Of a DNA stretch of 64,000 nt, positions 1 through 14,300 are shown piece by piece. Source of the DNA: Balanoglossus misakiensis (lineage: Eukaryota > Hemichordata). Under the pieces are notes generated by a model. That model saw only the letters and a program-made list of their open reading frames with translations. It was not told where the DNA came from and did no database searches. Numbering within the stretch: the first letter of the stretch is position 1; the number at the start of each line of letters is the position of its first letter. Both the position numbers and the translations under genes were made by a program. The stretch lies in NCBI GenBank assembly GCA_040954595.2, contig CM082584.2, positions 10,788,001-10,852,000 on the forward strand, read 5' to 3'.

Positions 1-144
1 TCTGACAACTATCCAATCGAAATGAGTCATTCAACAGGTGTATTTTGTGAAGCTTGTGATTGGTTGACGTGATGGAGACGTTGTTTAGCATACCGAGATC
101 ACAGATGTAGTCGCGATGCTACGTGTTGTACGCCGGATAATGTA
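1..144. repeat. Dispersed repeat copy 1 (cut by window start)
   Basis: The first 144 bases match 35426-35570 in the same orientation with scattered substitutions and small indels; both contain a shared core such as GTTTAGCATAC and GATCACAGATGTAGT. Similarity fades after GGATAATGTA in both copies. The left border is unknown because the window starts inside it. I do not recognise the family. Confidence 0.75.
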
Positions 145-506
145 CCAGTGTCGTCCACTCATACATTTTCCTATACATAATCTATACATAAAATTCAGAG
201 AACACTCTCTATAGGAGCCTCACTGATATTCTGGATATTGCCGTCTTCTGAGCGAACGCACGTGCTTTCATGCACAATTGGAAATATGTATTGTGTGTAA
301 AAGTGATCCTATACAAGATGCCAAATTTTAATAGACCAAAAATTTATTCATTTTGCTCTGAAAATACTTAAATATTGATTCTGTAGTGGGAGAAAAAATG
401 ATATCTAAGACCACTGAATATGATAGTTATAGTATGTCTGCTCACAGTTCCATGACCTGAACGTACTAAATACTGATGGATCTAGAATCTGCGGGTCTGA
501 CCACTG

Positions 507-1518
507 CTATGTATCCTGTATAATATGTTGACTGGGAATGACAATATACTGCTTACTTAATATTTGCCTGGTTGCATTTTTAGTGTCAAATTTTAAACCT
601 TTGACGCTGTTAATATTGTCCAATTTCACCTCCGCGTAACGAAACGCGATGGGCGTGTTTCGGATGGTTTCGGATTTTGAAGTCGAGTTTCCGCCATGCG
701 AAACGCAAACCGAGCAGGCGACTTCTTTGGCGATATAGGTTTCGTAGATAAAGTTGAACGATTTCAACTTCATGTGGGTGATTGGAGAGTTGGCGCCGAA
801 AACGACGTCATGCAGGTTCTTTGGGTCGACTTTTCTCACGTGAACGTCTTTGACATCGATGGAAAACTGTGTCTTGTGTGCCACGATGTCGTCTGGTTCT
901 GGAAAGTACTTGCTCCGTGTTTTCTTCTGCTCAATGATGCAGGACACCGGCGAATCGGTCCAGATATCTGACTCGTCGAAAATGACGTCATGGCAGGATG
1001 ACGTGACGTCATCTCGTGTCCTAGAGAACAGAAGAGTTTCATCAAATACAGGATAATATATGCTGTCTTGCAAATTGCAATTAGTTTGGTATATGCATAG
1101 TAGTATAAATCATCGTTTGGTACAAAGAATGTGTAATGATATAACGTTTTCGCCCATGACTATGGCCTCACCATAATCTTCTCCACCAGTTGTCTTTTAT
1201 GTAATTGGTCGGCAACTGTTTCTGTTTCCTCGCCAGTCTGACCAACGCATTGCTGCTCAGCGTTGTCTTGTCTGTAAATATCTGCATCGGCAAAAATGTC
1301 TGCCCGTCCGTCAAAAGTTCCGGCACCGGCGTGTACTGCACCGCGTTCGAGCAAACTTCCGCGACGACGCTTTGGGCCAATTTTGGCCACACGTCCGGGT
1401 GGTTCACGTTCAGTCGGGTTTCGGTCATTATGTCCTGTTTGGGAACCAGTCGCGAGTACATGCGAATGATCACAGTGGGTTTGTCACCACTTTCACCGAC
1501 AGCCTCGGTTGTTGACAT
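507..1518 (-). CDS. Unrecognised two-exon protein, about 300 aa
   Basis: I do not recognise this protein. Coding exons on the minus strand are 1172-1518 and 507-1062. The donor reads TTATG/GTGAGG and the acceptor GACAG/CATA. The 109-bp intron is phase 2, and the two exons join without a stop to give 300 residues. The product is hydrophilic, with no signal peptide or membrane segment. Its N-terminal part holds IIRMYSRLVPKQDIM and its middle part VAHKTQFSIDVKDVHV. The acceptor has a weak pyrimidine tract, so the join is the least certain part. A reverse AATAAA lies at 343-348, a sensible distance past the stop. It could be a lineage-specific gene or a fast-evolving member of a known family. Confidence 0.55.
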
Positions 1519-2811
1519 GTTCTGTTGTTTTTAGACACGCTATGCAACGCGATGGAATAGACGCGCAAGGAAGATTCTCCCGGTTTCTGGAACTTCTTGG
1601 AGAACATGTCAAGCGCGCATAGTAGAGTTCATGTCGGACAACGCTCAGATTCATAAAAAAATATCTATCTGGCGTCAGATGTCGGCTGCAGTCACACATG
1701 TATAATGGTATAACACCGCTGACAATAGTTTTAAAATATAAAAAAGTGTCATTCAAAATGTTTACCTTTTCTTCAATGAAGAATCTAAGTCTCTCGATCA
1801 TCTTTATACGTGAACGTGAGTAAATAAAAAGCGATTGGGAAATAGTGGTTAGGCTTATTAGACAATGTGAAATTAGTCGGAACGAATGTGCAGTTTTCTG
1901 TTAAAACCGTGTAAAAAGGGGAAATCATGTGGTCACCACAATAAGTGCTTGCAAAAGTGGAGTTCTTCAACTGAATTAATTGAGATCAATGAAGCAAAAT
2001 TTGCTCTTTGAACTCGTGCTGCAAAATGAAACGGTCCCTTACTAATCATTGACGAATATATTTACGGAAAGCCGCGGTTAACTGGTTGTATATTAATGTT
2101 GGAACGTTCATTTTAAGTCACATTTTTCCACAACTGCGGTTACACATTCGCTCACATCTGTACATGTTAGGTCATCTGGTACAGGCTACATTGGTATGTA
2201 TGTCTGAGTTTTTTAAGTATCACCGTACAAATTGGAGTGTCAATGAGGAGGAGGTACAGGTAATAACTGTGCAATGAGTTGTCACGTACAAGCCATAGAA
2301 GTTTAGAAAGGAACAAAATTAGGGTAAAGCATTACGATTTCGAATAAATATCTACTGCGGGAGTGGTGTAACGCTGATATCGTCAGGGATTGACCACTCT
2401 TCAGAAATGGAATAAACTCTAAATGAAACTATATTACTTGTAGAAGCCTTTCAATTTAAGATATTGGCACAGTCACCATGGTAAAGAATACCTAATATTT
2501 TCATTCCTGAAGATTGGTTTGGATTATTGGGGGAAGGATCCATTAGAGGGATTCAGCCACCTATTTAGATTTAGCCACAGCTTCAATGGTAATTGAGAGG
2601 TGATTTGTATGTCATATAGACCTATGTGGAGTTTGGAATCAAATATGGGTAGGGGTAAGAGGTCACCGGATAAGGAAATATATCATTAGCTGTAGTATTA
2701 GATTTGACCAAACGAGCATGTCTATGTACAGTATGAACGTTGCCACTGTTTCATGTTTACCTTTGCCAGTCTTGTCTTTGATTATTTAACATTGGTTTGT
2801 CTGTTTTGCAG
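1519..2811. other. Intergenic, no gene seen
   Basis: This AT-rich stretch lies between the divergent unrecognised gene and the O-fucosyltransferase-like gene. It probably holds both promoters and a 5' untranslated exon for the latter, because the first coding exon begins right after a TTTTGCAG acceptor at 2811. I see no coding exon in it. Confidence 0.5.
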
Positions 2812-5158
2812 ATGAAGGTACACGTCAGAGAAAGAAAGAAAACCGACAAAATGGACGCCTGTCGCTGTCTGTTAAACAAAAGGACCATAGCCGCCTCTGG
2901 TATTATTATTGGGATTTGCATCCTTTACACCCAATTCACATTAAAGACGCCACTGCCGAACTTGCAGTTATTGGGACAAATGAGACAGGTGAAAATTAGC
3001 TACTCATGGTAGTGAACAAGTTAAGTAATAGAATGGTGTCGCACCCGTTTATTCAGACTCCTGTTGCAATTGCAAGAGCACGTAACTACATGTATCGCGA
3101 TGTGCAAATTCAAAATGGCGTCACCTGTCCGTTAAAGGATTTAAAGGAGGGGAATGATGGGGCTTTAATTGAAGCAACAGCGAGAGGTCATCTATGTCAC
3201 ATCTACAACCAGAGATGAAACATGAAGATTTAACGATAATTTCTTCTGACAATTCTATTCGCAGAAAACGAAGGACCCGTCTGTCTCCCACAACAATACT
3301 GTTAGCTCACAAAGGTTTTATGTCTTGCCCATTTTCTTGTGGTCGGCAGGGTCATCGTCATTGTTTAATCCATACAAACGCGCAATCATGTTCGCCGTGC
3401 ACAACAACTTCTCGGTGGTTGCCCTTCCGTTCCACAACCACGGACAGACAACTGGCACAAGCAAGATCAGATCATTCGAAGAAACCTTCGATCTGGCCCG
3501 CCTGAAAAGCCTCCTCTTCGTGGCAAATCTCAGCGAGTTCAAGAAACATTGTCACAGTCACATAGCCCCTGAAAACGTTATAATACCACCGACAAAGAAT
3601 AAGACGATCTATGGTCATAAAATCAACACAACCATCAATAGATACGTCAAGCTTAGGTCTCTGGACAAGGACTATTTAATGAAATATTACACACTCACGA
3701 GAAGTCAGTATCGGGGCAGATTTGGTGTCGACCTCCCAACACTGCAAAAGGTCAAACAAAAGACAAAAACCCGCAAGGCTAGCAGAGTGAGATCGTATGG
3801 CAAATGCATCGGCCTAGTGCCCTCCAGAGAGGTACCGATTCCTAACGAACCTAGCCTGTCCAGACTGGTCGACCAGTATTGGAAATATGCACCATACATA
3901 AGAGACATGGCGGATGATGTTCGGAATAAAGCGTGCGATGGAGAATACGCTGTTTTGCACTGGAGAAATAAAACAGGGGAGCGGTAAGATTGAGGCTGCA
4001 ATACTTGTACCGGTACACTGGTGCAGACTTTAACAAAAATTGTAACTTTTGCACCTTTTAAACACGCTAGGCCATGTATTGTTTGTCCTGTGTCACGTGA
4101 GAATGTTCTCCCATATTAACTGCCTAGTAACGCGAGATCTCGCAAGGTCTCGTGGGGTTCGGAAAATGGTATATTGTCCAGTATCATCGTAACTGCAAAG
4201 GTTTTTCGTACTCGACAAAGTAACGCACTTTAATAAACTACTAGTATGCTATATCTGTTTTCCTCTCTAGATGTTCAGCGCTGAATCCCAGGCATAACCG
4301 CGCCTGCAACAGCAACGTACAGAAAAACCTACAAATTTTAGAGAACGCATCGCGTGATATCGTCAAGAGCATAGTAAACACGCTTGTAGAAAATAAATTG
4401 AATTGTCTGTACATTGCAGCGCCTCCTTACCCACAGGTAAGGATAGAATTACTATTCACCCCCACCCCCCGGCCGTAAATAATGACTGCTCCCTTAAGGC
4501 AGTATTTTTCGAACATATTTCCATTTTGCTTACAATCAAACGCTGCATCATATCATGATTAGTTTTCTTTCCTTCTCTTTTTAGAGTTTAAAAACCATGT
4601 TGAAAGAAAGTCTACTGGTGAACGTCCTTACGGTCGAAAGCCTCTTCCTCCTCTCAAATAAAATCAGGGGATATCGGACCGATAATTACGTACTTTCCTT
4701 AATAGAACAATACATTGCAGAAGGTAGGTACATCGTACGGAATCACATTGCTTTAAGATTAGACGAAGTATCCGAAGATAACTCCAGACCCTGGCAATAT
4801 GCATTGGACACCTGTTGATTACAGGTTGCTTGGTGCTGAAATTGTCCGTTTCATAAAATCATTGTGTGAGAAAGTGAGAGGGAAAGGAGGGGGGGGTGGG
4901 GTTAAGAGAGAGGGGAGAGCTCAATGTCACTTAAATCCATATGTCTTGTTGTGAATATCTTGCAATGTTAATTCTTTCAGCTGTGTGTGATTTTTTTCAG
5001 ACTCGACGCTTTTTATATCCACAAAGACATCCAATTGGTCTCTGTTCGTGGAATCGCGTAGGGATAGCAATGGGAAGAAGAGCATCGCCATTCAGGATCT
5101 TCCCGGAATACCAAAGGAACTTCTGAACATGCCTGACACCTTGGAGCACATCATCTAA
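2812..5158 (+). CDS. O-fucosyltransferase-like type II membrane protein
   Basis: Coding exons are 2812-2988, 3265-3983, 4271-4436, 4585-4723 and 5001-5158. They join in phase to 452 residues. An N-terminal signal anchor (TIAASGIIIGICILYTQF, about residues 27-44) predicts a Golgi or ER lumenal enzyme. The second exon starts the GT-B-like fold with a segment resembling the N-terminal glycosyltransferase half. It ends in AVLHWRNKTGER, which matches the HxR-type donor-binding motif of GDP-fucose O-fucosyltransferases. The last exon carries the C-terminal LFISTKTSNWSLFV segment typical of the family. It does not look like POFUT1 or POFUT2 and belongs to an uncharacterised invertebrate-type branch; the substrate is unknown. 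A second in-frame Met lies at residue 14. An AATAAA is at 5243-5248. Confidence 0.8.
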
Positions 5159-7210
5159 AAATAATCAATTACCAAGGCAACCGTGGCAATTCAACTCAAC
5201 CTCACACAAGTTACAGAGAAGGTGTTTCCACGAAGACGCTTGAATAAAACTAGTATAAAATACGAGTTCAAATCTGATGGTGTGTTTATATACAGAAAAG
5301 TCGCGCATGTGCAATTCTGACGACCCTCCCCCTTTAAAGTTCGCGGGTTTCTCCTAGATCTCGTAGCCCAGAGACAACAGATAAAATTTCATCCACTAAA
5401 ATATGTTTCATTTTATTAAGCCACTCTTCTGGCCTATCACTGCAACATTAATATATCATTTTTATCACTTATTAAGCTTTCATCAACGTGATCACTGCAT
5501 ACATTACTGAAATCTGACTAATTACATGAAATGAAAACTCAAAACTTACACACTACATAAATTTATTCCTAATTTTATATTTTTTTCAACTATATACATA
5601 TTTTATGTACTCAAATAGCATTATGTTTAACATTAATTTAAACCAATTCACCGATTATTGGAATTATTTTGGTTCAATAATCAATTAGACATGAATCATG
5701 TAAATACATCATGTATGAAGGAACTGTAATTTGTTCATGTAATGCACATATAGGGTCATAGTCAGTGGTCTACACGCTCTTCAAACCCTGAACACACACT
5801 GATCTGACAAACCAATCTCTGGCCTTTGGTTAAAATAAATTATTAAACTCTCTTGAACTACTTTTCTCACTGTTGACCAGGTTTGAAATTTATCGAAATC
5901 AATTGGAAAAAACTCTGCACTTTGGATAAAATACTTGTACTTTGGCTGACAAATAACAGAAGGTTAAAGCTTGTAAAATGGATTTTCTAAGGATATTGCA
6001 CATGATCAAATATCTGATATGCATAGCCGGTGTCTGAATCAGTCGAAATATTTTCTATCTGTCACTAGCATAAGGACTATTGTAGAGAAATATTGAGAAA
6101 TTGTAAAGGTATTGTTAGAGGCTTATAAATCTCACAGCAAACCTGTCTCCACCTCTGACAAAATAAATGCATATCTACTTCATGAATAATCAATTATAAA
6201 ATAAAAAAGCTTCAATTAAAAGTCACAGCAAGAACGGTCACACTCTGTTGCACACAAGCCATTTTTACCCCTTCACCACAATGGTTTGGTCTAAATCCAT
6301 TGCTCTTACTAAAATTTCTGGTAAAACATAATTATTCATGTAAAGCTCACAACAAAATCAAACATAAATTTCACACCTTGTAGGAAGTTCTCGGGATAAA
6401 TTTACATAATGCTAAAATGTAACAAGTTAATTATGGATGCATTGTTGTTGCAAAGTTCCTGCTGAGATGTTGAGAGTGTGTAAGTTTGGGTTTGGTGCTA
6501 TAGGGTCTGGTCCAGGAGGGGATAGTTAGTCTCAATCCCATAACCCTGAAGCAAAAACACTCTTTGCTTGCCAACGTCTTGGTCGAACTAACAACCCGTG
6601 CGAGCGAACGATGCTGTTACACTGGCTTGTCCATCCATGGTGTCTTCACCACAAATGTGGAAGTAAAAATCAGTGATCGTGGTTCTGGCCTTGGGTTTAG
6701 ATTTCGAAATAAAAATACTGAAGTATATGACTAGAAAAAGTTGCACAAAATGTGATATTTCACTGTGATACTAAAGCATTAATAAGCCGTAGTGAGAACA
6801 CTGATGGTTGCCAAAGCAGCTGAGACTGCAGATTGAAACCCAAGAATAACATTTTAAGACAGCATCCCACAGGTAATCTGGAGATTGAGTAAGACTGCAC
6901 ACAGCATCTGAATATGCAGTACATGTACTATAGTATTGCACTAGTATTTTGTCTTCATTGCTGACACCCTCGTAAAAATGCTTTTATTGTAGCAATGGTC
7001 GAAACTGAAACACAGGTGGCTCAGATTAAATTAATATTATAAAATAATATGTCTCATTAATTTGGTATGACTCAAACAAAACAAAAACTGGGCATCTGAC
7101 CTCCCATGAGGTGGTTCCAACACTCGTCACACACACACACATTATACACACAAAAACACACACTGACTCATACTGGTGCAGTCGGAACTCGGAACTGTGA
7201 GGGCTCCCTT
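5159..7210. other. 3' untranslated and intergenic DNA between convergent genes
   Basis: The O-fucosyltransferase-like gene ends on the plus strand and TTC39 ends on the minus strand here, tail to tail. After the plus-strand AATAAA at 5243, most of the stretch could be a long TTC39 3' untranslated region. Reverse polyadenylation signals occur at 5412-5417 and near 5558. It is AT-rich, and I see no exon in it. Confidence 0.5.
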
Positions 7211-8246
7211 CTAATCTGAAGGCACATTATCTGCATCGATACCGAAACCCTGATCGGAGAGATCTTCGCTGTCCAGTGAGATATCAAGAGCTGCTGCTGC
7301 CTTGGTGTCTCCTTGGGCCTTCAACATGGCCTTGATGTTGTTCATTGCAGCATGCACGCGGAAGTGTAAACGAGATTGTAGCTGCCTTGTCTTCTTGTAG
7401 TTTCTGTCATGTACAATGGTGGCGGGAAATAAAAATGGGAAGTCGAATTTTAATACAATGGAGGAAAGAATGAATCCTATTTTCAAAGTTTCTTGCAGTA
7501 GCTACAACAGGCATCTTGTTCTTTGCACATTCAATCCCGGACTAAAGTCAATACATTTAAGCCACAGCATTCCCTCAATCGCCCTCTACGCCAATATTGC
7601 ACACCACTGGCATGCACTGATAAAGATGCCCAAAGGGAAGCGACTTACTTGGCTTGCAAAAGGTAGTCTTTGGCCTCTTCTAACTTGTCATGTTCCATAC
7701 ACAGAATGCCCAGCTCTGCCATGGCAAAGGGCACCAAGTACAATTCAGACTGGATTTGTTTCTCACTGTAAATAAATAAACAAATAAATGGCATGATTGG
7801 GGCTGAATCAACTTTTTATGGCTGATGCTTTTCCAGGTCTCTCTCAAAGTCAGAGAGTAAAAAAAAATCTGACAGACATGTTCTCACACATCAAAAGAAT
7901 GGAATGACACTGTACCATAGAAGGACGTCTTTGAATGAGATTTCGGCCTGCAGCGTCTTGCCCATGTATTTCAAACACATTCCCTTCAGGAGCATGATGA
8001 GGGCAAAGTCGTCACCGTAATGTGAGTTCATGACTGCAAGAAAACATAGCAAATTTTGTTAGCATGAATGGAACACCATTGCCATTGGGTTGAGCTAGTT
8101 CTATAAGATTGCCATTCAACCTCCTAGCCTCGTTTTTGCACAAACAGTTGAAGAGTCAGGCAGCCAGTCTGTTAGTAATCAGTCAGTCAGTCAGTCAGTC
8201 AGTCAGTCAGTCAGTCAGTCAGTCAGTCAGTCAGTCAGTCAGTCAG

Positions 8247-8300
<54 letters not shown>

Positions 8301-11300
8301 TTCTTTTGGTTTACCTTCTTACCACAAAAAAGATAAAGAGCACTTTAGTGCCAGGTGATTTTTTTCCACTAAATATTTTTATAACAGTTCCAATACACAA
8401 AGTCTGCACTACTACCTTTTGTTTTGTTGATCACATTCAAAGTCTTCTCAATTTCTGCCAGCATCGGTGCGATTAATTCTGGATTCTGTCCGATGATGTT
8501 GAAACCATTCCAGACATAAATCAGCTCCTGTAATCACATTTAAAAAATGGTAAAGTTCAATTATATATCATTTGATCCTTTCTTCGGTATACATTAATTG
8601 TAGAGTACCCCTACATTTCAATTATATAAGAATTGCGATGTGTATTGACTATAAGTATGTGGGTTTTGTGTTTGCAGAATTTAATATGGATGTATGGACA
8701 TATGAATTGGCCTTACCAGTCCAGGGATGGTCAATCGATTTCCCTTTTCGAGGAAGAATTTCGACTTGTGAATGGCCCATTTCTCGAAGGGTATGGACTT
8801 GCCCGCAATTCTCTGCTTCAGGCTTGGAACTTCTGAGAAGAGTTTCTGGAGTTTGAGGATGGTCTCTGCTGTGGGATCTGGCATCATACACAAAAATGCT
8901 GCTTTTAGGTACGCATAGGTAGCCTGTGGAAAGACGGACAGTGAGAGAATACACCAGTCATTAGTGAGGAGTCTTCGGTACATGCCATACTTGGCATCTT
9001 AACCCTTTCACTCCCCTCCCCCATAATTTTAGAATGATGCGACTGACCTTTGACCACCTGCTGTCTTTGTAGAGAATCTCGGCATACCGGCAGGCCATCA
9101 GCCAATCCATGCGAAACGCATAGCACCACATCAACTCCCAGTAACATATGTGGTGAAACTGTTTCCACTCTTGTTGACTGTTGATAGATTCCTCTAATTT
9201 ATAAATGGCCTGTGAATGAAAACACAGCGTCATTGTCCAGTGTGCATATACATCTGACTTTGTACAATTAAAATCGTCAAAAGTTAGGGAGCCTTCAGTA
9301 ATTACAGGTGGGTGGGCCGGGGGAATCAGGGGAGGGTCACATTTACAGTGTGCTCTGAATCCCCCCCCCCCTTATTACTGAAGGCTCCCTTACATCAACT
9401 GTCCCATTACTCTAATAGATTACATGGACATTCAAACCAATCTATGCACTTACATCTACTGTGTTGGCTTGGATTTCTTTTAATCTTCCTTCAAAGAACA
9501 AAAATATTGCACCGTTAGGGTACTTCTCAAGACAGGGCTTCAATATCCTTTCACTGTATTCCACGTCACCGTTTCCTGTGCCTGTTTCAAGAGAAACGCA
9601 GAGAGTTAATAGCAGTTAATAACCCTAACCCGTCAGTGTCTTCCAAAACTACAACACAACAACATCTGACAATAAAACACATGTTGGTTAACTCACCTAT
9701 TGCATAGGTTATAATACTGTGATAGCCGACAAGAACTGTTGTACATAATGCGCTACGCAGACTATTTTCTATTTCCCGGCCTTTCTCCAATTCAGCTAAA
9801 CCTAACTCCTGGTAGAGAGACACAGAAAGACACCAAGAAAATATAAACAAACGTTGTCCCTTTCTTGACAAACAAAACTCATGTGAAACTGTGTATGTAC
9901 ACTTCCAGTCTGAGACACATATTTGGTATACCAAGGGTAATTAGCAATTCTGGGACGCGACTCATAAGTACTAGTGAGGGACCACTGATTGATTGGGATG
10001 TACACCCAAGACAGACACAACAGTCTACAGTATATGATTTTACTTACCCTATTTCCTGAGAAACCAACAAACTCTAGAAGCTTGAGAATTTTGGCAGGTA
10101 ACATTGATATCATCTGTTGACAAAGAAGACGAAAGCAGAAAATAAGAATGTTGAAAGTGAAATGTTTTTAGCATCTAAATTAATAAGACTAACTTTTTCA
10201 TTATTAAGTTCATTCCTTATAATAACGTAAGTTTGTGGCCATATATTTAATTTCAAGTTTTTGAAATGTACTTATAGACATGTATACAAAGTATTTCCTT
10301 ACCAAATTGAAGGTGCCTATTCCTAACTTAACCCCACTTTCAAACTGTCGTTTTGATTTGTCGTTGGTCCAGGTACGCTTTTCTAACATGTGACGACATT
10401 CCCTGGGGAATAAAAGAGAAACAAAGAAGGAATAATTAGTTTTGATCCTCAGTTGTGGTATACAGGTATGTATGTATTTTTTATCATGTTCAGCTTCTAC
10501 TATAAGTTCCTCAGTTCCTTTTTGCTGAAATTTGACAAACTTACTTGTATGAATTGTAGCATGCCCTAATCTTCAATCCCCCCTTGACGAAATTCACCAG
10601 GCTTTCATCCTGGATAAACATGAGCAGTGCCCTCTGTAGGAGACATTCCGCAAAGCACAGTTCTGCGTGTACTTCGACTGAAAATAAAAACGACACAAAT
10701 GGATGGAGAGACTTTCTGTTAGTCGCTTCTGTGTGTTGTGATTCGAAAAAAAAATATTACCACACGTATATGTTGCAAATGATATATGACATACAACATG
10801 TTTGACACTACTGAACAACACAGTATTTAGGTATACAGTCACCTATGCAAATTTAGCTACAGTTACCATGGAAAATTGAGATATAGGCCATCACAGATGG
10901 TTACCATAGTGATGAAATAGATATCCTGTGCAATGTGGCCTTTAATAGCCATCTATATTAACAATGATGTAGCATCTGTAAAAACATGTGTTTTTAATCT
11001 ACGAAATGTACTAAATGGATGCTCTCCTTCCTATGACGTTTAGGGATAACACACTAACATGTAACAACTCATCAATGTTATGTGTCAACATTTTGGGGTG
11101 TAAAAATGTTGCCACAGTAGACTAGTGGAACCTAAAGCTGCAATGGCACTAATATATACAGCACAAAAAGTAGTGGGCAGTGGGCACTCTAATCACATAT
11201 TTATTGCTATACAGACAGATGTCGTTTTAACATTCTCCAAATTGGCTTTATTTGTTCTATTTCAGGGTTTTCACCCTGTTTTTTTATTTGTATCTTTATT

Positions 11301-14300
11301 GAACACTGTTGTTGAATAATACCCCTTTATATCAGATTTTACCGATGTCATGTTTTCTGTTATTATTACAATGGAAAAAGTCCCTGATCTTTGTGATTTA
11401 TGATATTCATAAATGGAAAACAAAAATAATGTTCATACCATCTGTGTATGTATTGTAGTCTATCTTTGTCCACTTCAATTTGGAGTGCTTTTTTCTGTGT
11501 TTGTTGCAGATGTCCACTGATTTCTTGACTGCCTCCACGGCGCTTTCAATGTGCCTGGGTTCAAAGGTCATGGCTGCCTGAATGTACATGATGGTGCCGC
11601 GCACGCTGGCATGGTAGAAACTCCGACCGGCCCTGAGAGGATCGATGAAGTTTTATGTTTAAGTCATTGCTCTGTATGTTAACGCCACATGCATATGTAC
11701 AACCTATGTCCATCACACAGAAATACACAGACACATGTACATGCACGCACTCACATACACACACATGCATACACACATACCTAGAGACAAACACAATTAT
11801 CACCATTCAAGACAAATGTAAACGCATTATATTTTCAATTAATAAGCGTTATGATAGTGCACAAAAGGTGCGACCCTGAAATACAGAGCACAAATACTGA
11901 CAATTGACAACTGCAGTGGTAATAGAAAAGTGTGCAAAATGAACATGTAACTTTATCCCGCCCGTCACCCACCCCACCCATCCATCAATCATCATTCATC
12001 CATACACCTACATTGTGTTTACTGTTGTTTGCAGGATGGGTATCAAATGACTTATTGTCATTCAATTGTTTTGCCCATAGAAAGCCATGAGAGAAGACGA
12101 CATGCATAGGCTAAAATAATGATGTGTACTAATTATTAGCACAAATATTGGTGTTTGGAATTTTTAATTTACTTTCAGCAGTCTGTGCGAAATACAGAGG
12201 AAAAACTACAGCAGTTGAATACAGTTGTGATGAGACAATACAATAATATTATTGACTTAACAAAGTATTTTTAGATTTTTGAGATTTGCATAGGTAGCAC
12301 TAAAATTGTTGCTATTTTCACTTGTTGCTTTTACCCTGTGTATGTGCGGTCCGTATACTTTAATTCACTGTTCCAGATATGAGTCATGATGCTATTTTAA
12401 AGAATCACAATCATAAAAACGAGAAAACAAAATTGAATAAAAAGATGATGACAATATGCTGTATGTTAACTGGAATTATCTACGGGTATGAAGGTCACAG
12501 GTGGTGGTTTTTGAGCCAATTTTGATGCTATATACAGCGAAGATTCTAGCAATTATCATTATGATTTGGTCAGCAGTAAGGTTGACGCCATAACACCACT
12601 CAGGACTATTTCACACTGGTCAATTTGAATAGCTCTAGTATACAAAGGATCTATCAAACTGACTGTCGTGAAATTAGTTCAAGCCACAAAAATTACTGTC
12701 TTTGTGGAGCTATTTTAGTAAACAGAACTGTAATAACGCCACCTGGTTGAAGGACAGGGCTATCGTTTTTCACAACTACGCTACCATGCGCTAATTTTGC
12801 ATTGAGCTAAAAAAAGGGATCGGCCATTGTATGCTTACTTGTTGTGACTCATCCAAACCATCAAAACTCTAAGGGAGTATGAAAGCATATCAAAGTGGCA
12901 ATGATACTTTTCATACAGCCATGGATTTCCTGTGTGATAAATTTGAACAAAAAAAAGAAGAAATTTTCCATTCATTTGTCTCCTTACCATGGTTCCATTC
13001 TTTCCTTGGCTTCACTGAAATGATTATTCAGAAATAAGTTGAGTGCCACATGACATTCTTCCAACGCTGTCTCCAAGTCCATGGTGGAGGATCTAAAAAA
13101 TAAAATATACAGAAATACAATAATGAGGAAGTGACACAAAAAGGTGTCTCTTTCCAAGGTCAAATTCAACCAATTAATGGATTCATGAATACATACATTA
13201 CAGTTGATGCATATTATACTACAAAATTGGTATATTTTAGGAAACAGATGGTACTAGCTAACAACGATGGATATACATTGAGGAGCATTATCTCAACAAA
13301 TCTAACCCTGTTACCCCTATTTCCCTGTGCATGGATTGATCCAAGCATGCCTTAGGAAATAACAGGACTCCACCAATGTGTGCCAGTAAAAGGTTAATTC
13401 TAATTTTAGAAGGGCAGTAAAATTCATGGAGCAATTTTTGTTGAAGTACTTGGAGTTAATGGTAAAAGATCAAAACAGCTTAAATTTCCACACACATGTA
13501 CACCATGATTGCCCAGACAGAGCTAGACCATGAATAATAAAGCTCAGCATCAGTTGCATCAGGGAAGTCATGCTCTTCGCTAACTAACTGTCTCACAAAT
13601 TCCGTGACCTTTAGAACTTAACGCTCCAATGCTTAAGGGCATTCTCTCAGAATCTGGCACTGAATCGTATCCAAATCCTCACAAACATTACCAACCATCA
13701 TGATACAATTATTTAATGCGTCTCTGAACTCATGGAGCGAGGCTACAATGATGGGTACTGATCTACCCAGGTAAAAAGGAACATGATTAGATCAGCCTTT
13801 TAACATCACTGTAATGCAAGCGCACAGCATGGAGTCAGATGCAAAACAGGACCTCTCGCACTGTGCTTCATTACACGTAAATCAAATAAATGTAAATCAA
13901 ATATTGGCCTTTAATCACATATAGGTTATACATCATGTACCTAACTTAATAAATGTATTAATGAGCCAATCTGTACGGTCTTGTTGCCATCAATTTTTCA
14001 CAATGTCCATGCCTATGACAGCTACATTGCAAATGTAGATACATGTACCTGCTATGACTTGTTTACAGAAGTTGGTGAGAACAAGCTTTATCATCGATTG
14101 GTATGGATGGATTATATTGGGCACAGGTAGATCTCGCTCGCTCTTCATTGCTTATAACATACTACATTACCTGTTTGGTTGTCACACCCCTTCAGGTAGC
14201 AATCAGTTCTAAATTTAATCAGCTAGTCCACCACCAACAGCACAAACATGCAGAGCAGATTTAAATTTCAAGCACTGTTGACAACAACAAGCCATGTGTT

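Noticed and set aside
8109-8336. Open frame with Ser-Gln/Asn repeats
   Set aside because: Translation of the CAGT/CAAT microsatellite inside a TTC39 intron.
11561-11806. Cys/Val/His-rich open frame
   Set aside because: Arises from CA/TG-rich low-complexity DNA next to a TTC39 exon; no homology signal.
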